Part shown: positions 1-7,985 of the stretch, one piece after another | Layout of the letters: each line of letters starts with the position of its first letter | Numbering within the stretch: the first letter of the stretch is position 1 | Origin: Tropicimonas isoalkanivorans | GTDB taxonomy: Bacteria; Pseudomonadota; Alphaproteobacteria; Rhodobacterales; Rhodobacteraceae | NCBI RefSeq assembly: GCF_900112335.1 | Contig: NZ_FOLG01000003.1 | Location: 124,001 to 188,000 of the forward strand | Length of the DNA stretch: 64,000 nucleotides | Direction: 5' to 3' | The notes under the pieces: model-generated | The model's input: the letters and a program-made list of their open reading frames with translations, nothing else | Database searches by the model: none | Told to the model about the DNA's origin: nothing | Translations under genes and position numbers: made by a program

Positions 1-603
1 GGTGCGGTCGGTGTTGATACCGCAGTACCGTGCGCCCAGAGGATTGTTCGAGACAGCCCGGATCGACAGGCCGATGGTGCTGTATTTCAGCAGCCATTGC
101 AGGCCCAGGAACATCACCAGCGCGACCGCGAAGATGATCAGGTCGCCGTTGACGATCGTCACCGGCCCCAACTGGATCTGCTTGTTGATCAGGTAGCTCA
201 GATCGACCGACTGAAACTGGGAGCCGAAGATCAGCTCCAGCGACTCCCGCGCGACGATGGACATCGCCAGCGACGACATCAGCGTCGCCTCGCGCATCGC
301 GCGCGATTTCATGGAGGCCTCGTCCGAGAACCGGCGGAAGGGTTTGAAGGCCAACCGCTCCAGGCCGAAACCAGCGAGTGCGCCCACCGCCATTACCACC
401 AGCAGGACGGCCAACAGCGGCGGCCCGAAAGTCGCGATCATCAGAAGGCCGGCAAAAGCGCCGATGGTGTAGATTTCGCCGTGGGCGAAGTTGACCACGT
501 TGAGGACCCCGAAGATCAGCGTGAAGCCGATCGCCATAAGGGCGTAGATCATGCCCAGAGACAGGCCGATCGTCAGTTGCTGCAAGTAATACGGATCGAG
601 CAC
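1..603 (-). CDS. livH: Branched-chain amino acid-type ABC permease (LivH-like), partial
   Basis: Inner-membrane permease of a LivH/LivM-type ABC importer. The window edge removes its C-terminal part; 201 codons are visible. Translation starts at a GTG (603) preceded six bases upstream by GAGGGG, a good ribosome binding site, and no ATG start fits better. The N-terminus is hydrophobic and carries the LivH-typical stretch GVLNVVNFAHGEIYTIGAF at about residues 32-50. A second family-like segment, STIGLSIRAVSNNP, lies near the cut end. It follows the binding-protein gene on the same strand after about 100 bases that contain stem-loops. The partner permease and two ATPases would be expected further left, outside the window. 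Family assignment is secure; the transported ligand is not known, since Liv-type importers carry many amino acids and small amides. Confidence 0.88.
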   Translation of the reverse strand, partial: MLDPYYLQQLTIGLSLGMIYALMAIGFTLIFGVLNVVNFAHGEIYTIGAFAGLLMIATFGPPLLAVLLVVMAVGALAGFGLERLAFKPFRRFSDEASMKSRAMREATLMSSLAMSIVARESLELIFGSQFQSVDLSYLINKQIQLGPVTIVNGDLIIFAVALVMFLGLQWLLKYSTIGLSIRAVSNNPLGARYCGINTDRT

Positions 604-619
604 CGTAATCCCCTCTGTT

Positions 620-659
620 CGGACGGGCCCGCGCCCGTTCGGCATCGCTTCACGAAGCG
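620..659 (-). other. Two stem-loops between binding-protein and permease genes
   Basis: Between the livK-like stop and the livH-like GTG lie two inverted repeats. The first pairs 620-628 with 633-641 (nine-base arms, one G-U pair, four-base loop). The second pairs 646-650 with 655-659 (arms CGCTT and AAGCG, loop CACG). No T-run follows, so they are not a classic terminator. Inference: they may stabilise the upstream transcript and let the binding protein be made in excess of the permease. Confidence 0.45.
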
Positions 660-703
660 TTGCGGACGGCAGCCCGGAGGCCGCCGCCCGGCGACAGCGC
701 GAT

Positions 704-1822
704 TTACTTCACTTCGACGAATTCGCCGTTCTCGACCGTGGCCTTGGTGAGTTCCTTGAGCGGCTCGCCGTTTTCGTCGAACGACGTATTGCCGGTGACG
801 CCCGGGAAATCCGTCGTCGCGGCCACGGCTTCGCGCATCGACTCCCGGGTCACGTCGGGATAGGCGCGCACGACGGCTTCGAGCATGATGTTGACGGCGT
901 CGTAAGCTTGGGCCGGGAACTGGCCGGGAGCCGCGCCGTCATGGAGCGACTTCCACTCCTCGACGAACTCCTGCACGCCGGCATCCTCGCGCGTCGGCAG
1001 GAACGTGGCGGTGAGGAACAAACCGTCGGCCGCCTCGCCCGACAGTTCGATCAGCTTGTCGTTGTAGGCCGCCGACGTCGAATAGACCGGGATGTCAACG
1101 CCGAGCTGTTCCATCTGCTTCAGGAACTGCGCACCGTCCTCGTAGAAGAAGCCGGTGTAGACGGCATCGGGATTGGTCTCGTCGATCTTGGTGATGATCG
1201 AGCGGAAGTCGGCGAGGCCCCGGTTGAAGAACTCCTCGAAGACGACTTCGCCGCCCATGTCCTTGAACGGGGTCGTGAAGCCCTTCACCACAGACTGTCC
1301 CCAGTCGGTCTGCTCCGCGATCACGGCGACCTTCTCGATGCCCTTCTCGTGCATCCATTCGGCGTTTACGGCGCCTTCCTGGTCCTGGGTGGTGATATTG
1401 CGGAACTGCCATTCGGAAATCTTGGCGAAGTCCGGGTGAGAGGCGGTCTGTGAAAGCTGCACCACGCCAGCCTTCTTGTAGACCTGCGCGGCGGCCATCG
1501 ACACCGTCGAAGTGAAGTCGCCCAGAACCGCAACGATGTCGTCGTTGTCGACGAACTTCCGCGCGATGGTCACGCCTTCCTTGGCGTCGGAGCGAGAGTC
1601 TTCATAGATGATCTCCACAGGCACCGGGAGGGCGCCGGAGGCGTTGAACTTCTCAAGCGCGATCTCGGCGGCCGACTTGAAGTCCTGGCCGTATTGCGCC
1701 GTGTTCCCCGTGAGCGGCAACTGGTATCCGATAACAATAGGGGCATCCTGGGCCCATCCGGCCAACGGGGCGACCGTCGCAGCCAGGGCGAGGGAGACGG
1801 TTAGTCTGCGGCTCAGTATCAT
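704..1822 (-). CDS. livK: Liv-type ABC importer periplasmic binding protein
   Basis: Periplasmic substrate-binding protein (372 aa, normal family size) of the importer whose permease follows. A Sec signal peptide is clear: basic MILSRR, a hydrophobic core, and a likely cut after GWA near residue 24. The mature part begins with IVIGYQLPLTG, the usual opening of the Peripla_BP_6 fold. Internal features such as AVLGDFTSTVSMAAAQVY and YTGFFYEDGAQFLKQ fit the two-lobed amino acid/amide receptors. It sits 78 bases downstream of the thiazoline-carboxylate hydrolase-like gene on the same strand, so all four genes from 4181 leftward look like one operon. This suggests a sulfur- or nitrogen-containing amino acid derivative as ligand, but that is inference from context only. 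Confidence 0.88.
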   Translation of the reverse strand: MILSRRLTVSLALAATVAPLAGWAQDAPIVIGYQLPLTGNTAQYGQDFKSAAEIALEKFNASGALPVPVEIIYEDSRSDAKEGVTIARKFVDNDDIVAVLGDFTSTVSMAAAQVYKKAGVVQLSQTASHPDFAKISEWQFRNITTQDQEGAVNAEWMHEKGIEKVAVIAEQTDWGQSVVKGFTTPFKDMGGEVVFEEFFNRGLADFRSIITKIDETNPDAVYTGFFYEDGAQFLKQMEQLGVDIPVYSTSAAYNDKLIELSGEAADGLFLTATFLPTREDAGVQEFVEEWKSLHDGAAPGQFPAQAYDAVNIMLEAVVRAYPDVTRESMREAVAATTDFPGVTGNTSFDENGEPLKELTKATVENGEFVEVK

Positions 1823-1900
1823 CTGCGTTTTCCTTTGATCGTCAGTGAGTTGGGGAGTTCGTCCGGTTGCGTTCCGGATCTCGCTGGTAAAGTTTTGAAA

Positions 1901-2407
1901 TCAAGCGTCCTCGGCCGGGCCGGGTTCCACGACGAGCCGGCAGCACCCGGTCTTGCCCGGTGTCCAGGTCTCGCCCTTGAAGGTGAAGCCCGCGGCACCG
2001 AACATGCCGGCGTCGATGACGCCCGCGGCCCGGCAAAGCAGTTCGAGGTCCTCGTCGCTCCGGCCGTCGGCAACCCAGTTGTCCTTCAGCGGGCAGCGGT
2101 GGAACTGGATCTCCATGCCCTCGTCGTCGCACTTGCGAAGCTCGGGCGCAAAAAGCTGGTCGCGGCAGGGAATGCCGGACAGGAAGTGATCGGTCAGGCC
2201 CTTGATGTCATCCGGGCCGTGCGGCTTGAGCTTCTGGCCCATGTCGGCGCCGAGGCGGCGCGCGGCCTCCCCGATCAGTTCCACGGCGCGGTCGGCGTCG
2301 TAGGCCTCGCGCAGCACGTCGAACATGTACATATAGAATTTCGCCCGCATGGCGTAGGAACCGGCCAGCATCTCGTAGGTGATTTCGGGATCTTTCGTTT
2401 CGGACAT
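1901..2407 (-). CDS. L-2-amino-thiazoline-4-carboxylate hydrolase family protein
   Basis: A 168-aa cytoplasmic protein of the ATC hydrolase family. Known members open 2-amino-thiazoline-4-carboxylate towards cysteine. The family signature near the C-terminus is visible: HRCPLKDNW, then LCRAAGVIDAGMFGAAGF, then ETWTPGKTGCCRL. The paired cysteines and the HRCP cysteine are conserved features. I start it at the ATG at 2407 (MSETKDPEITYEML) rather than at a longer in-frame start, because the extension overlaps the neighbouring gene and is rich in Arg and Pro. It lies 88 bases after the class V PLP gene and before the Liv importer. The conserved context suggests uptake and breakdown of a small sulfur/nitrogen heterocycle or related amide; the actual substrate is unproven. 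Confidence 0.75.
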   Translation of the reverse strand: MSETKDPEITYEMLAGSYAMRAKFYMYMFDVLREAYDADRAVELIGEAARRLGADMGQKLKPHGPDDIKGLTDHFLSGIPCRDQLFAPELRKCDDEGMEIQFHRCPLKDNWVADGRSDEDLELLCRAAGVIDAGMFGAAGFTFKGETWTPGKTGCCRLVVEPGPAEDA

Positions 2408-2495
2408 CGTATTCTTTCCAAGATATTTCCGGCGGCGTGTGTCGCTCGGGTCGGGGCGGCCGTTTCCGGCTGGAGATAGCAGGTTTCGCCGGGGG

Positions 2496-4181
2496 TTACG
2501 ACCGGTTTCCCGGACTGGGTGCGGCATCCTCCGGCATCCAGAACCAGCGCAAACTTTCGACATCCGCGGCGAATACTGGACGCTTTTTCAGCGAGGGCAA
2601 GGCGCGCGCCTCCGCCATCATTGCCGCCTCCTGCATGAACGTCGAAATGTCAGCCATTCTTCGCGAAGGCGTCTGCGATTTGTGCAACCGAAGGTTGAAT
2701 TCCCGCGGGGACACCGGCTCGCTCCAGTCCTTGTGCCGCCAGACACCGGACGCCGGATCGGCCCGGTATTCGGTCAGGAACCGGGTGCCATGCTTCGCCA
2801 CGAACAGAATGGCGTCCGTGATGTAATCGACCGTCTCCTGGTCGAAAAAGTAGTTGAAGCCCAAACGGACCCAGCCCGGCCGCATCAGGCTTGTGCCCTG
2901 ATCGACCGAGGCTTCGAAGGCGGCGGCGTCCTCCGCCGAAATCTTCAGGAGCTGGTGCCCATAGGGACCGGCGCAGGAACACCCGCCGCGCGCCTGAATG
3001 CCGAAGAGGTCATTCAGCAGCGCCACGACGAAACCATAGTGCAGCGCCTGCTCGCCGGCCTGGATATTGAACGCCAGGATGCCGAGCCGCGGCACGTCTT
3101 TCGGGCCGAGCATGTCGATCGCCGGCTCCGTCCGGAGCCGGGTCAACGACCGGTCTAGGATCTCTGCGTCGCGCCGTTCGATCTCCCCCAAGCCCACGGA
3201 CTGTTTCAGCGCAACTACCGCCCCGGCGCGAATGTCGCCCAGGATGTTCGGCGTGCCCCCTTCCTCGCGCCGCTCGATATCGCGGACGTAGCTGTGGCCC
3301 GATTCGGTGACGTAGCTGACTGTGCCGCCGCCGATCACGCCCGGCTTCGGGTTCTTGAACAACCGGCGCTCGGCCACGAGGACACCGGACGCACCGGGCC
3401 CGCCAATGAACTTGTGGGGAGAGAACACGGCGGCATCGATCCGCGCCTCGGGATCGTCGTCAGCCAGCGAAAGACTGATGTCGATGTAGGGCGCGGCCGC
3501 CGCGAAATCGCAGGCGAAGTCGGCGCCGTGACGGTGCAGAATACGCGCAAGGGCCGGCAGGTCGCTCAGAACGCCTGTGACGTTGGACGCGGCCGAAAAG
3601 GCACCAATCTTTCGGCAGTCTTCCGGGTGCGCGGCGAGCCGCTCCTCCAGGTGTGACAGGGAAATCCTGCCGTCGGCATCAAGGCAGATCCGTTCGATCT
3701 GAGCGCCACACTCCCGCCACGGCAGGTCATTGGAGTGATGCTCGTACGGCCCGACGAAGACGACCGGGGGCCGGCCTTCGGCAATATCCGCAGCGAAATC
3801 CATTCCGCGGAGAAGCTTGTCGACCGCCGCCGTCGCCCCGGCCCCCGCGAACACGACCGCATGGGCCTCCGTGGCGCCGACCGCTTTAGCAATCGCCCTG
3901 CGCGCGGCCTCCCTAAGGGCCGTGGTTTCCCGCCCGGAGAAGGACGTCTCCGTATGCGTGTTGCCATAGGCCGCGAGTACCTGATCCCGAATATAGGACT
4001 CGATCGACTCCAGACCGCGCCCGGACGCGACGTAGTCGGCGTATATCATTGGACGCAAGCCGAACGGCCCGGGGATCGCATTGCGTTCGCCGATCACGCC
4101 GTCGCGGATCATGTGCACGAGTTCTTCCGGCGACGACTCCCGTGCCTCAGACGGTTCCACCCGGACATTTACGCTTTTCAT
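2496..4181 (-). CDS. Class V aminotransferase-fold PLP enzyme (cysteine desulfurase-like)
   Basis: A fold-type I PLP enzyme of the class V (NifS/SufS/isopenicillin N epimerase) group, 561 aa, longer than the usual 400-430. The PLP lysine is K257 in VFSPHKFIGGPGASG; D225 would contact the cofactor and H148/H149 lie in YEHHSND. Residues C401 and C403 in GGCSCAGPYG stand where group II desulfurases carry their active cysteine, so sulfur chemistry is possible. The extra length is a C-terminal extension after about residue 470 with no recognisable motif. It heads the operon running to the Liv importer and has a 326-base upstream gap with a possible promoter. Selenocysteine lyase, cysteine desulfurase or a C-S/C-N lyase are all possible; I would not choose. 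Confidence 0.82.
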   Translation of the reverse strand: MKSVNVRVEPSEARESSPEELVHMIRDGVIGERNAIPGPFGLRPMIYADYVASGRGLESIESYIRDQVLAAYGNTHTETSFSGRETTALREAARRAIAKAVGATEAHAVVFAGAGATAAVDKLLRGMDFAADIAEGRPPVVFVGPYEHHSNDLPWRECGAQIERICLDADGRISLSHLEERLAAHPEDCRKIGAFSAASNVTGVLSDLPALARILHRHGADFACDFAAAAPYIDISLSLADDDPEARIDAAVFSPHKFIGGPGASGVLVAERRLFKNPKPGVIGGGTVSYVTESGHSYVRDIERREEGGTPNILGDIRAGAVVALKQSVGLGEIERRDAEILDRSLTRLRTEPAIDMLGPKDVPRLGILAFNIQAGEQALHYGFVVALLNDLFGIQARGGCSCAGPYGHQLLKISAEDAAAFEASVDQGTSLMRPGWVRLGFNYFFDQETVDYITDAILFVAKHGTRFLTEYRADPASGVWRHKDWSEPVSPREFNLRLHKSQTPSRRMADISTFMQEAAMMAEARALPSLKKRPVFAADVESLRWFWMPEDAAPSPGNRS

Positions 4182-4507
4182 TTCCCTGACCCCGACAACG
4201 AGACGCCGCCGGGACTGACCCTGGCGCGCCGATTAACTTGGAATAGGAATATCAAGGAGAGATCTATATTTACAACTTCGACCTACGTCTGGATCAAAGT
4301 TAGCAAAATTTTTCTACCAAATGCCCGTATGGCGAGATGCATGGCATTCTCTACCCCAGATTGTTCGCGGATGGAGAAATGAGGTTTCCTGGGGAAAGCG
4401 TTGGCAAATGCCACCGACGGCGGAACAGCAGGTGCCCCATCGCGTCTCGCTCGCCTCTGACCCGGCGTCCGTCCCGGGGAGGTGCCGGGCGCGCGCCTTC
4501 GGTTCAC
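4182..4507. promoter_or_regulatory. Intergenic region with a possible minus-strand promoter
   Basis: No gene is visible in these 326 bases. The half nearest the class V gene is AT-rich against a GC-rich background. Reading the minus strand, TTGATC (4297-4292) and TGTAAA (4274-4269) are separated by 17 bases and could be a sigma-70 promoter for the gene starting at 4181, each element matching four of six consensus positions. The other half is GC-rich and carries the end of the upstream operon; no terminator with a T-run was found. Confidence 0.35.
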
Positions 4508-5671
4508 CTACCGCCGGCACTCGATCAGCACCTCCGGCCCGCGCCGTTTCAGGTCTTCGATCGATGTCACCCCCATCAACTGAAGCGTGAGCGTCATTTC
4601 GGTGCGTAAGATGTCGAAGAGGCGCGCAACGCCCGCCTCTCCCCCCGCCGCAACCGCCCAGGCGAAGGGGCGACCAAGGAGGACGAAATCGGCCCCCAGG
4701 GCAAGCGCCTTCAGAATATCGCTCCCCGTGCGGAAGCCGCTGTCGACATAGAGCAACTTCTCGGCGCCCAGAGCCTCTCGGACGAGCGACACCTGCGAGA
4801 TGGTGGACGTGCCGTGATCGAGCTGCCGCCCGCCGTGGTTCGACAGCACGATCCCGTCGGCGCCGGACTCGCGCGCCATGGCAGCGTCCTCGGGGTCCGA
4901 AATGCCTTTCACGATTAACTGACCGCTCCAGTCCTCGCGCAGCCGCTGCACCAAATCCCACGTGAGGGCCTTCTCCAGCCGGGCGGACAGGTGGCTCGCC
5001 TGCGCCAGGGCGCCCTTGCCGAACTCCGGCCGGTCCCTGACAAGTTCCACCTCCGGAAAACCACGGCGAAGAAGGTCGAGCGACCATGCCGGCCGCCGGG
5101 CAAACTGCCAGACGAGGCCCGGCGTCAGACGTTCGGTCGAACGGAACCCGTTACGCACATCCCGCTCCCGAACAGAGGTCACCGCCGTATCGACCGTCAG
5201 GAAGATGCGTTTCACCCCTGCGCGGCGCGCCTGATCAAGGTAGCCGGCGGTGACCTCCGGGTCCTTGTCGATATATAGCTGGAAGTCCGGCGCGGCGCCC
5301 GCTTCGCGCGTCACGGTTTCGAGCCCATCGATCGAAAAGGTGGAGAGCACCGAGGGAACGCCGGCCGCCTCCGACGCGCGGGCCACGTGCACCTCCCCAC
5401 TCCGGCGATACAGCCCCATGAAGCCCACTGGCCCGGCGCCGAAGGGTAAGGCGACGCTCTGATTGCCCAAGCGTGTCGTCAGGTCGGGGTCTGCCAGCGG
5501 TGTCAAAACTCGTTGGCGCAGCGCGTACAGGTCGAAGTCGGCGCGGTTGCGGCGCAGCGTCGTTTCCGAGAACGCGCCGCCGTCGACGTAGTCCGAAAAG
5601 ATCTTCGGCAACCTGCGGTGGGCCGCCTTTTGGAAATCATGAACGTTCACGAAACGCTGCTCGAAGCCCAT
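4508..5671 (-). CDS. FMN-dependent alpha-hydroxy acid dehydrogenase (LldD/mandelate dehydrogenase-like)
   Basis: A 387-aa flavoenzyme that oxidises an L-2-hydroxy acid to the 2-keto acid. The TIM-barrel signature SNHGGRQLDHGTSTI gives catalytic H279, substrate-binding R282 and D285. K255 in IVKGI contacts FMN and Y133 in QLY is the usual active-site tyrosine. Length and start (MGFEQRFVNVHDFQKAA) match bacterial L-lactate and (S)-mandelate dehydrogenases. It is the last gene of the importer-dehydrogenase operon, 12 bases after the APH-type kinase-like gene. In this setting it probably oxidises a pathway hydroxy acid rather than serving general lactate use. The substrate cannot be read from the sequence. 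Confidence 0.85.
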   Translation of the reverse strand: MGFEQRFVNVHDFQKAAHRRLPKIFSDYVDGGAFSETTLRRNRADFDLYALRQRVLTPLADPDLTTRLGNQSVALPFGAGPVGFMGLYRRSGEVHVARASEAAGVPSVLSTFSIDGLETVTREAGAAPDFQLYIDKDPEVTAGYLDQARRAGVKRIFLTVDTAVTSVRERDVRNGFRSTERLTPGLVWQFARRPAWSLDLLRRGFPEVELVRDRPEFGKGALAQASHLSARLEKALTWDLVQRLREDWSGQLIVKGISDPEDAAMARESGADGIVLSNHGGRQLDHGTSTISQVSLVREALGAEKLLYVDSGFRTGSDILKALALGADFVLLGRPFAWAVAAGGEAGVARLFDILRTEMTLTLQLMGVTSIEDLKRRGPEVLIECRR

Positions 5672-5683
5672 TGCGCGTATCTC

Positions 5684-6982
5684 CTATCGGGGCGCGATCC
5701 CGGCAAAGAAGTCGGTAAAGACGTCATCGCCGGAAACGGGCCGTGACCCGGCGGCAAGTGCCACGGACAGACCAATCGCCGACGAGACGGGGTTGTGAAG
5801 CTCCGCCCCCTCCCCCGCGTTCAGGTTCATCACGAGGGTCGGGCACAGGAACAGACCGAGGCGGACGACGTCCTCCCAGTCCTCTGGCAGCAGGTCAACG
5901 TCTTTCAGCGTGGCAAGCCACGGAGCCCAGAAGTGCCGCCCCTTCGCCTGCAGAAGCTGCAACCGCAGGGCGTTCGGGCGCCAGTCCGTTTCGATCAGCA
6001 GCCTGCCGCCGTCCAGGCGCACGCTGGCCGCGTGTCGTTCGGCGGCGAGTTCCGGCGTATAGAGCCAGAACGGATGGGCGAAGACGTTGTGGAAGGTCGA
6101 TTTCACTTCGGCCAGGAGCGACGGCACCGTGTCCCCGGCGAAAGCAGGGTCGAAGAACGCGAGATGGTCGCGCGCTTCCCCGCGTTCGTACCAGACATTC
6201 GCGTTATGAGCGTCGCCATGGGCGACGATACCGCCCGCGTCGGCCAGCCTTTCGGGGGCGTACCGCGTGTGCGCCAGATCGAACAGCTCATCGAGCGAGC
6301 GAGTGTATTCGATGCCGTTGATCACTGGGCGCGCAGGAGCAAGGTCGTCCCAGTGAATCGCGACGCCACCGGGGAAGTCGAACCGCTTGCCGACATAGAA
6401 CCGTGCCAGCCGTCCGCCGGGGTAGACTTTGGTGCTCTGGTCGATCAGGCGTTCGTGGAACAGCCGGTGGATCGGCTCCGCCCGGGAGTGCTCGGGCGTG
6501 ATCGGCCTGAGCGTGGCCTGCGCGCAGGCCAGAAGGCGGTCGTTCAGTTCCGCCTCGGCGGCCACGGCGCGGGCGGCGGCCTCCGGGTCGGGCGTGAGGT
6601 CGAGATCCAACAGAACGTCCGAGAAGCGCGGATCGGCGCGGCGGGCGTAGACCAGCAGTTGCTCGCCCGGCAGCGTGGACATGTGTACCGGCTGATCCAC
6701 CGGCAGCCCGGCCCTGGCTAGAATGTCGGCGCGGTAGTATTCCCCGCGCATCTGCTCCTCGCCTTCCTCCTGGTGAAACTTGAAGAAGTAGTCCCGCCCC
6801 GCGGACGCAAAGAATCCGTTGAGCGAGTTCAAAGAATACCGGTCGACGTTGATCTTGAGACCCTCCACCGGAATCGAGAACAGCTCACCGATCAATTGCT
6901 GGAGCATCGCCTCGGCGCGGGTCAGATCGGTCCGGGCGACGGCGCGAATTTCGGCCGTTCGGGAACGCGGTGCAGTGCTCAC
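5684..6982 (-). CDS. APH/choline-kinase-like phosphotransferase, GTG start
   Basis: A 432-aa protein with the protein kinase-like small-molecule phosphotransferase fold. The catalytic loop is HGDAHNANVW (D257, N260/N262) and the metal-binding aspartate is D278 in AFFDPAFAGD; K68 in DYFFKFH is the likely ATP-binding lysine. Relatives phosphorylate amino alcohols, hydroxylysine, homoserine or aminoglycosides. The start is a GTG at 6982, one base past the alcohol dehydrogenase stop, with GGAGG inside the end of that gene, so translation is probably coupled. It lies between a zinc alcohol dehydrogenase and an FMN hydroxy acid dehydrogenase, so phosphorylation of a pathway intermediate is likelier than antibiotic resistance. 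I do not recognise a named family. Confidence 0.7.
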   Translation of the reverse strand: MSTAPRSRTAEIRAVARTDLTRAEAMLQQLIGELFSIPVEGLKINVDRYSLNSLNGFFASAGRDYFFKFHQEEGEEQMRGEYYRADILARAGLPVDQPVHMSTLPGEQLLVYARRADPRFSDVLLDLDLTPDPEAAARAVAAEAELNDRLLACAQATLRPITPEHSRAEPIHRLFHERLIDQSTKVYPGGRLARFYVGKRFDFPGGVAIHWDDLAPARPVINGIEYTRSLDELFDLAHTRYAPERLADAGGIVAHGDAHNANVWYERGEARDHLAFFDPAFAGDTVPSLLAEVKSTFHNVFAHPFWLYTPELAAERHAASVRLDGGRLLIETDWRPNALRLQLLQAKGRHFWAPWLATLKDVDLLPEDWEDVVRLGLFLCPTLVMNLNAGEGAELHNPVSSAIGLSVALAAGSRPVSGDDVFTDFFAGIAPR

Positions 6983-6983
6983 C

Positions 6984-7982
6984 TCAGGCGCCTCCGCAAC
7001 GGATGATGGTCTTCAGCCCGTCGACCTTTCCCGCAAGATGCCGTGCGTAAGCCTCCGGGACATCGGCAAGAGGGATCTGCTCGGCGATGAAGGGATCGAG
7101 CGCTCCGGTCAGGTCCGGCAGCATGACCGCGATGTCCCTCAGGTCGGAGTCTGTGAAGGCATGACAGCCGAAAAGGGTCGTTTCCCGTTCCACGAGCGAC
7201 AGTGGGTCGATCACCTTTGCCGACCGTCCGATGCCCACGAGCGCAATGGCTCCGCAGCCGGCAATGTTCTGCACGAGCGAGCCGATGACGGCCTCGTGGC
7301 CTGTCGTCTCCACTGCGAAGCGCACCCGCCGACCGCCGAGGCTTTCCAACCCGACAACTTCCGCCCCGGTCGCCGTCGTGACCATTTCGGCGCGGGCGGC
7401 GTTTCGTTCCACAATGCTGACCGGGTTGCCCTGCCGACGTGCCAACAAAGCCACGAGCCCGCCGATGGGGCCACAGCCAGTGACGAGGATCTCAGCTCCG
7501 TCCGGGGCCGACAGTCTGCGCAGCGCGTGCAGCGCCACCGCCAAAGGCTCCGCCATGGCGAGATGCCGGTCGGGCACGAAGTCCGGGGCCGCGATCACGT
7601 TGCGCGCGGGCAGCGTGACGGCCTCGGCGAAGCCGCCGTCGATCGCCTCGCCGAGAAAACCGAGGTTGTCGCAAACCTGCCCCAGCCCGTGCCGGCAGGC
7701 GGGGCACGTGCCGCAGGTATATCTGCTGTCGACGATCACGCGCTGACCGGGGGCGACATGGGTCACCCCGTCCCCAGTGGCGGTGACGACGCCGGAAAAC
7801 TCGTGCCCGGCCACGGACGGCGCCCGGGTGATCCAGGCGCCGGTCCTGAAATTGTGCAGGTCGGAGCCGCAGATCCCGGCGGCGGTGACGGCCAGCGTCA
7901 CCTCCCCCGCCCGTGGCGGCTGCGGCGGGTCTATCGTCTCGACCCGCAGATCCTGTGTGGCGTGGAGCCTGACTGCCTGCAT
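6984..7982 (-). CDS. Zinc-dependent medium-chain alcohol/polyol dehydrogenase
   Basis: A 332-aa NAD(P)-dependent medium-chain dehydrogenase of the polyol/L-idonate 5-dehydrogenase/threonine dehydrogenase type. Catalytic zinc ligands are C38 (GICGSD), H60-E61 (GHEF) and E145 (AEPLAVALHAL). The structural zinc site is intact: C90, C93, C96 and C104. The cofactor loop reads VTGCGPIGGL near residue 170. The gene follows the HisD-like gene by three bases and is followed after one base by the kinase-like gene. Together with the HisD-like enzyme and the SDR nearby it recalls the three dehydrogenases of sulfopropanediol breakdown (HpsN/HpsO/HpsP), but the substrate is not decided by the sequence. Confidence 0.85.
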   Translation of the reverse strand: MQAVRLHATQDLRVETIDPPQPPRAGEVTLAVTAAGICGSDLHNFRTGAWITRAPSVAGHEFSGVVTATGDGVTHVAPGQRVIVDSRYTCGTCPACRHGLGQVCDNLGFLGEAIDGGFAEAVTLPARNVIAAPDFVPDRHLAMAEPLAVALHALRRLSAPDGAEILVTGCGPIGGLVALLARRQGNPVSIVERNAARAEMVTTATGAEVVGLESLGGRRVRFAVETTGHEAVIGSLVQNIAGCGAIALVGIGRSAKVIDPLSLVERETTLFGCHAFTDSDLRDIAVMLPDLTGALDPFIAEQIPLADVPEAYARHLAGKVDGLKTIIRCGGA

Positions 7983-7985
7983 CGT

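Noticed and set aside
2324-2341. Extra ATGTAC-type operator copy
   Set aside because: It lies inside the hydrolase-like coding region (Met/Tyr codons) and does not fit the 12-bp consensus spacing.
5684-6982. Aminoglycoside resistance gene
   Set aside because: It shares only the phosphotransferase catalytic motifs and is embedded in a catabolic operon.
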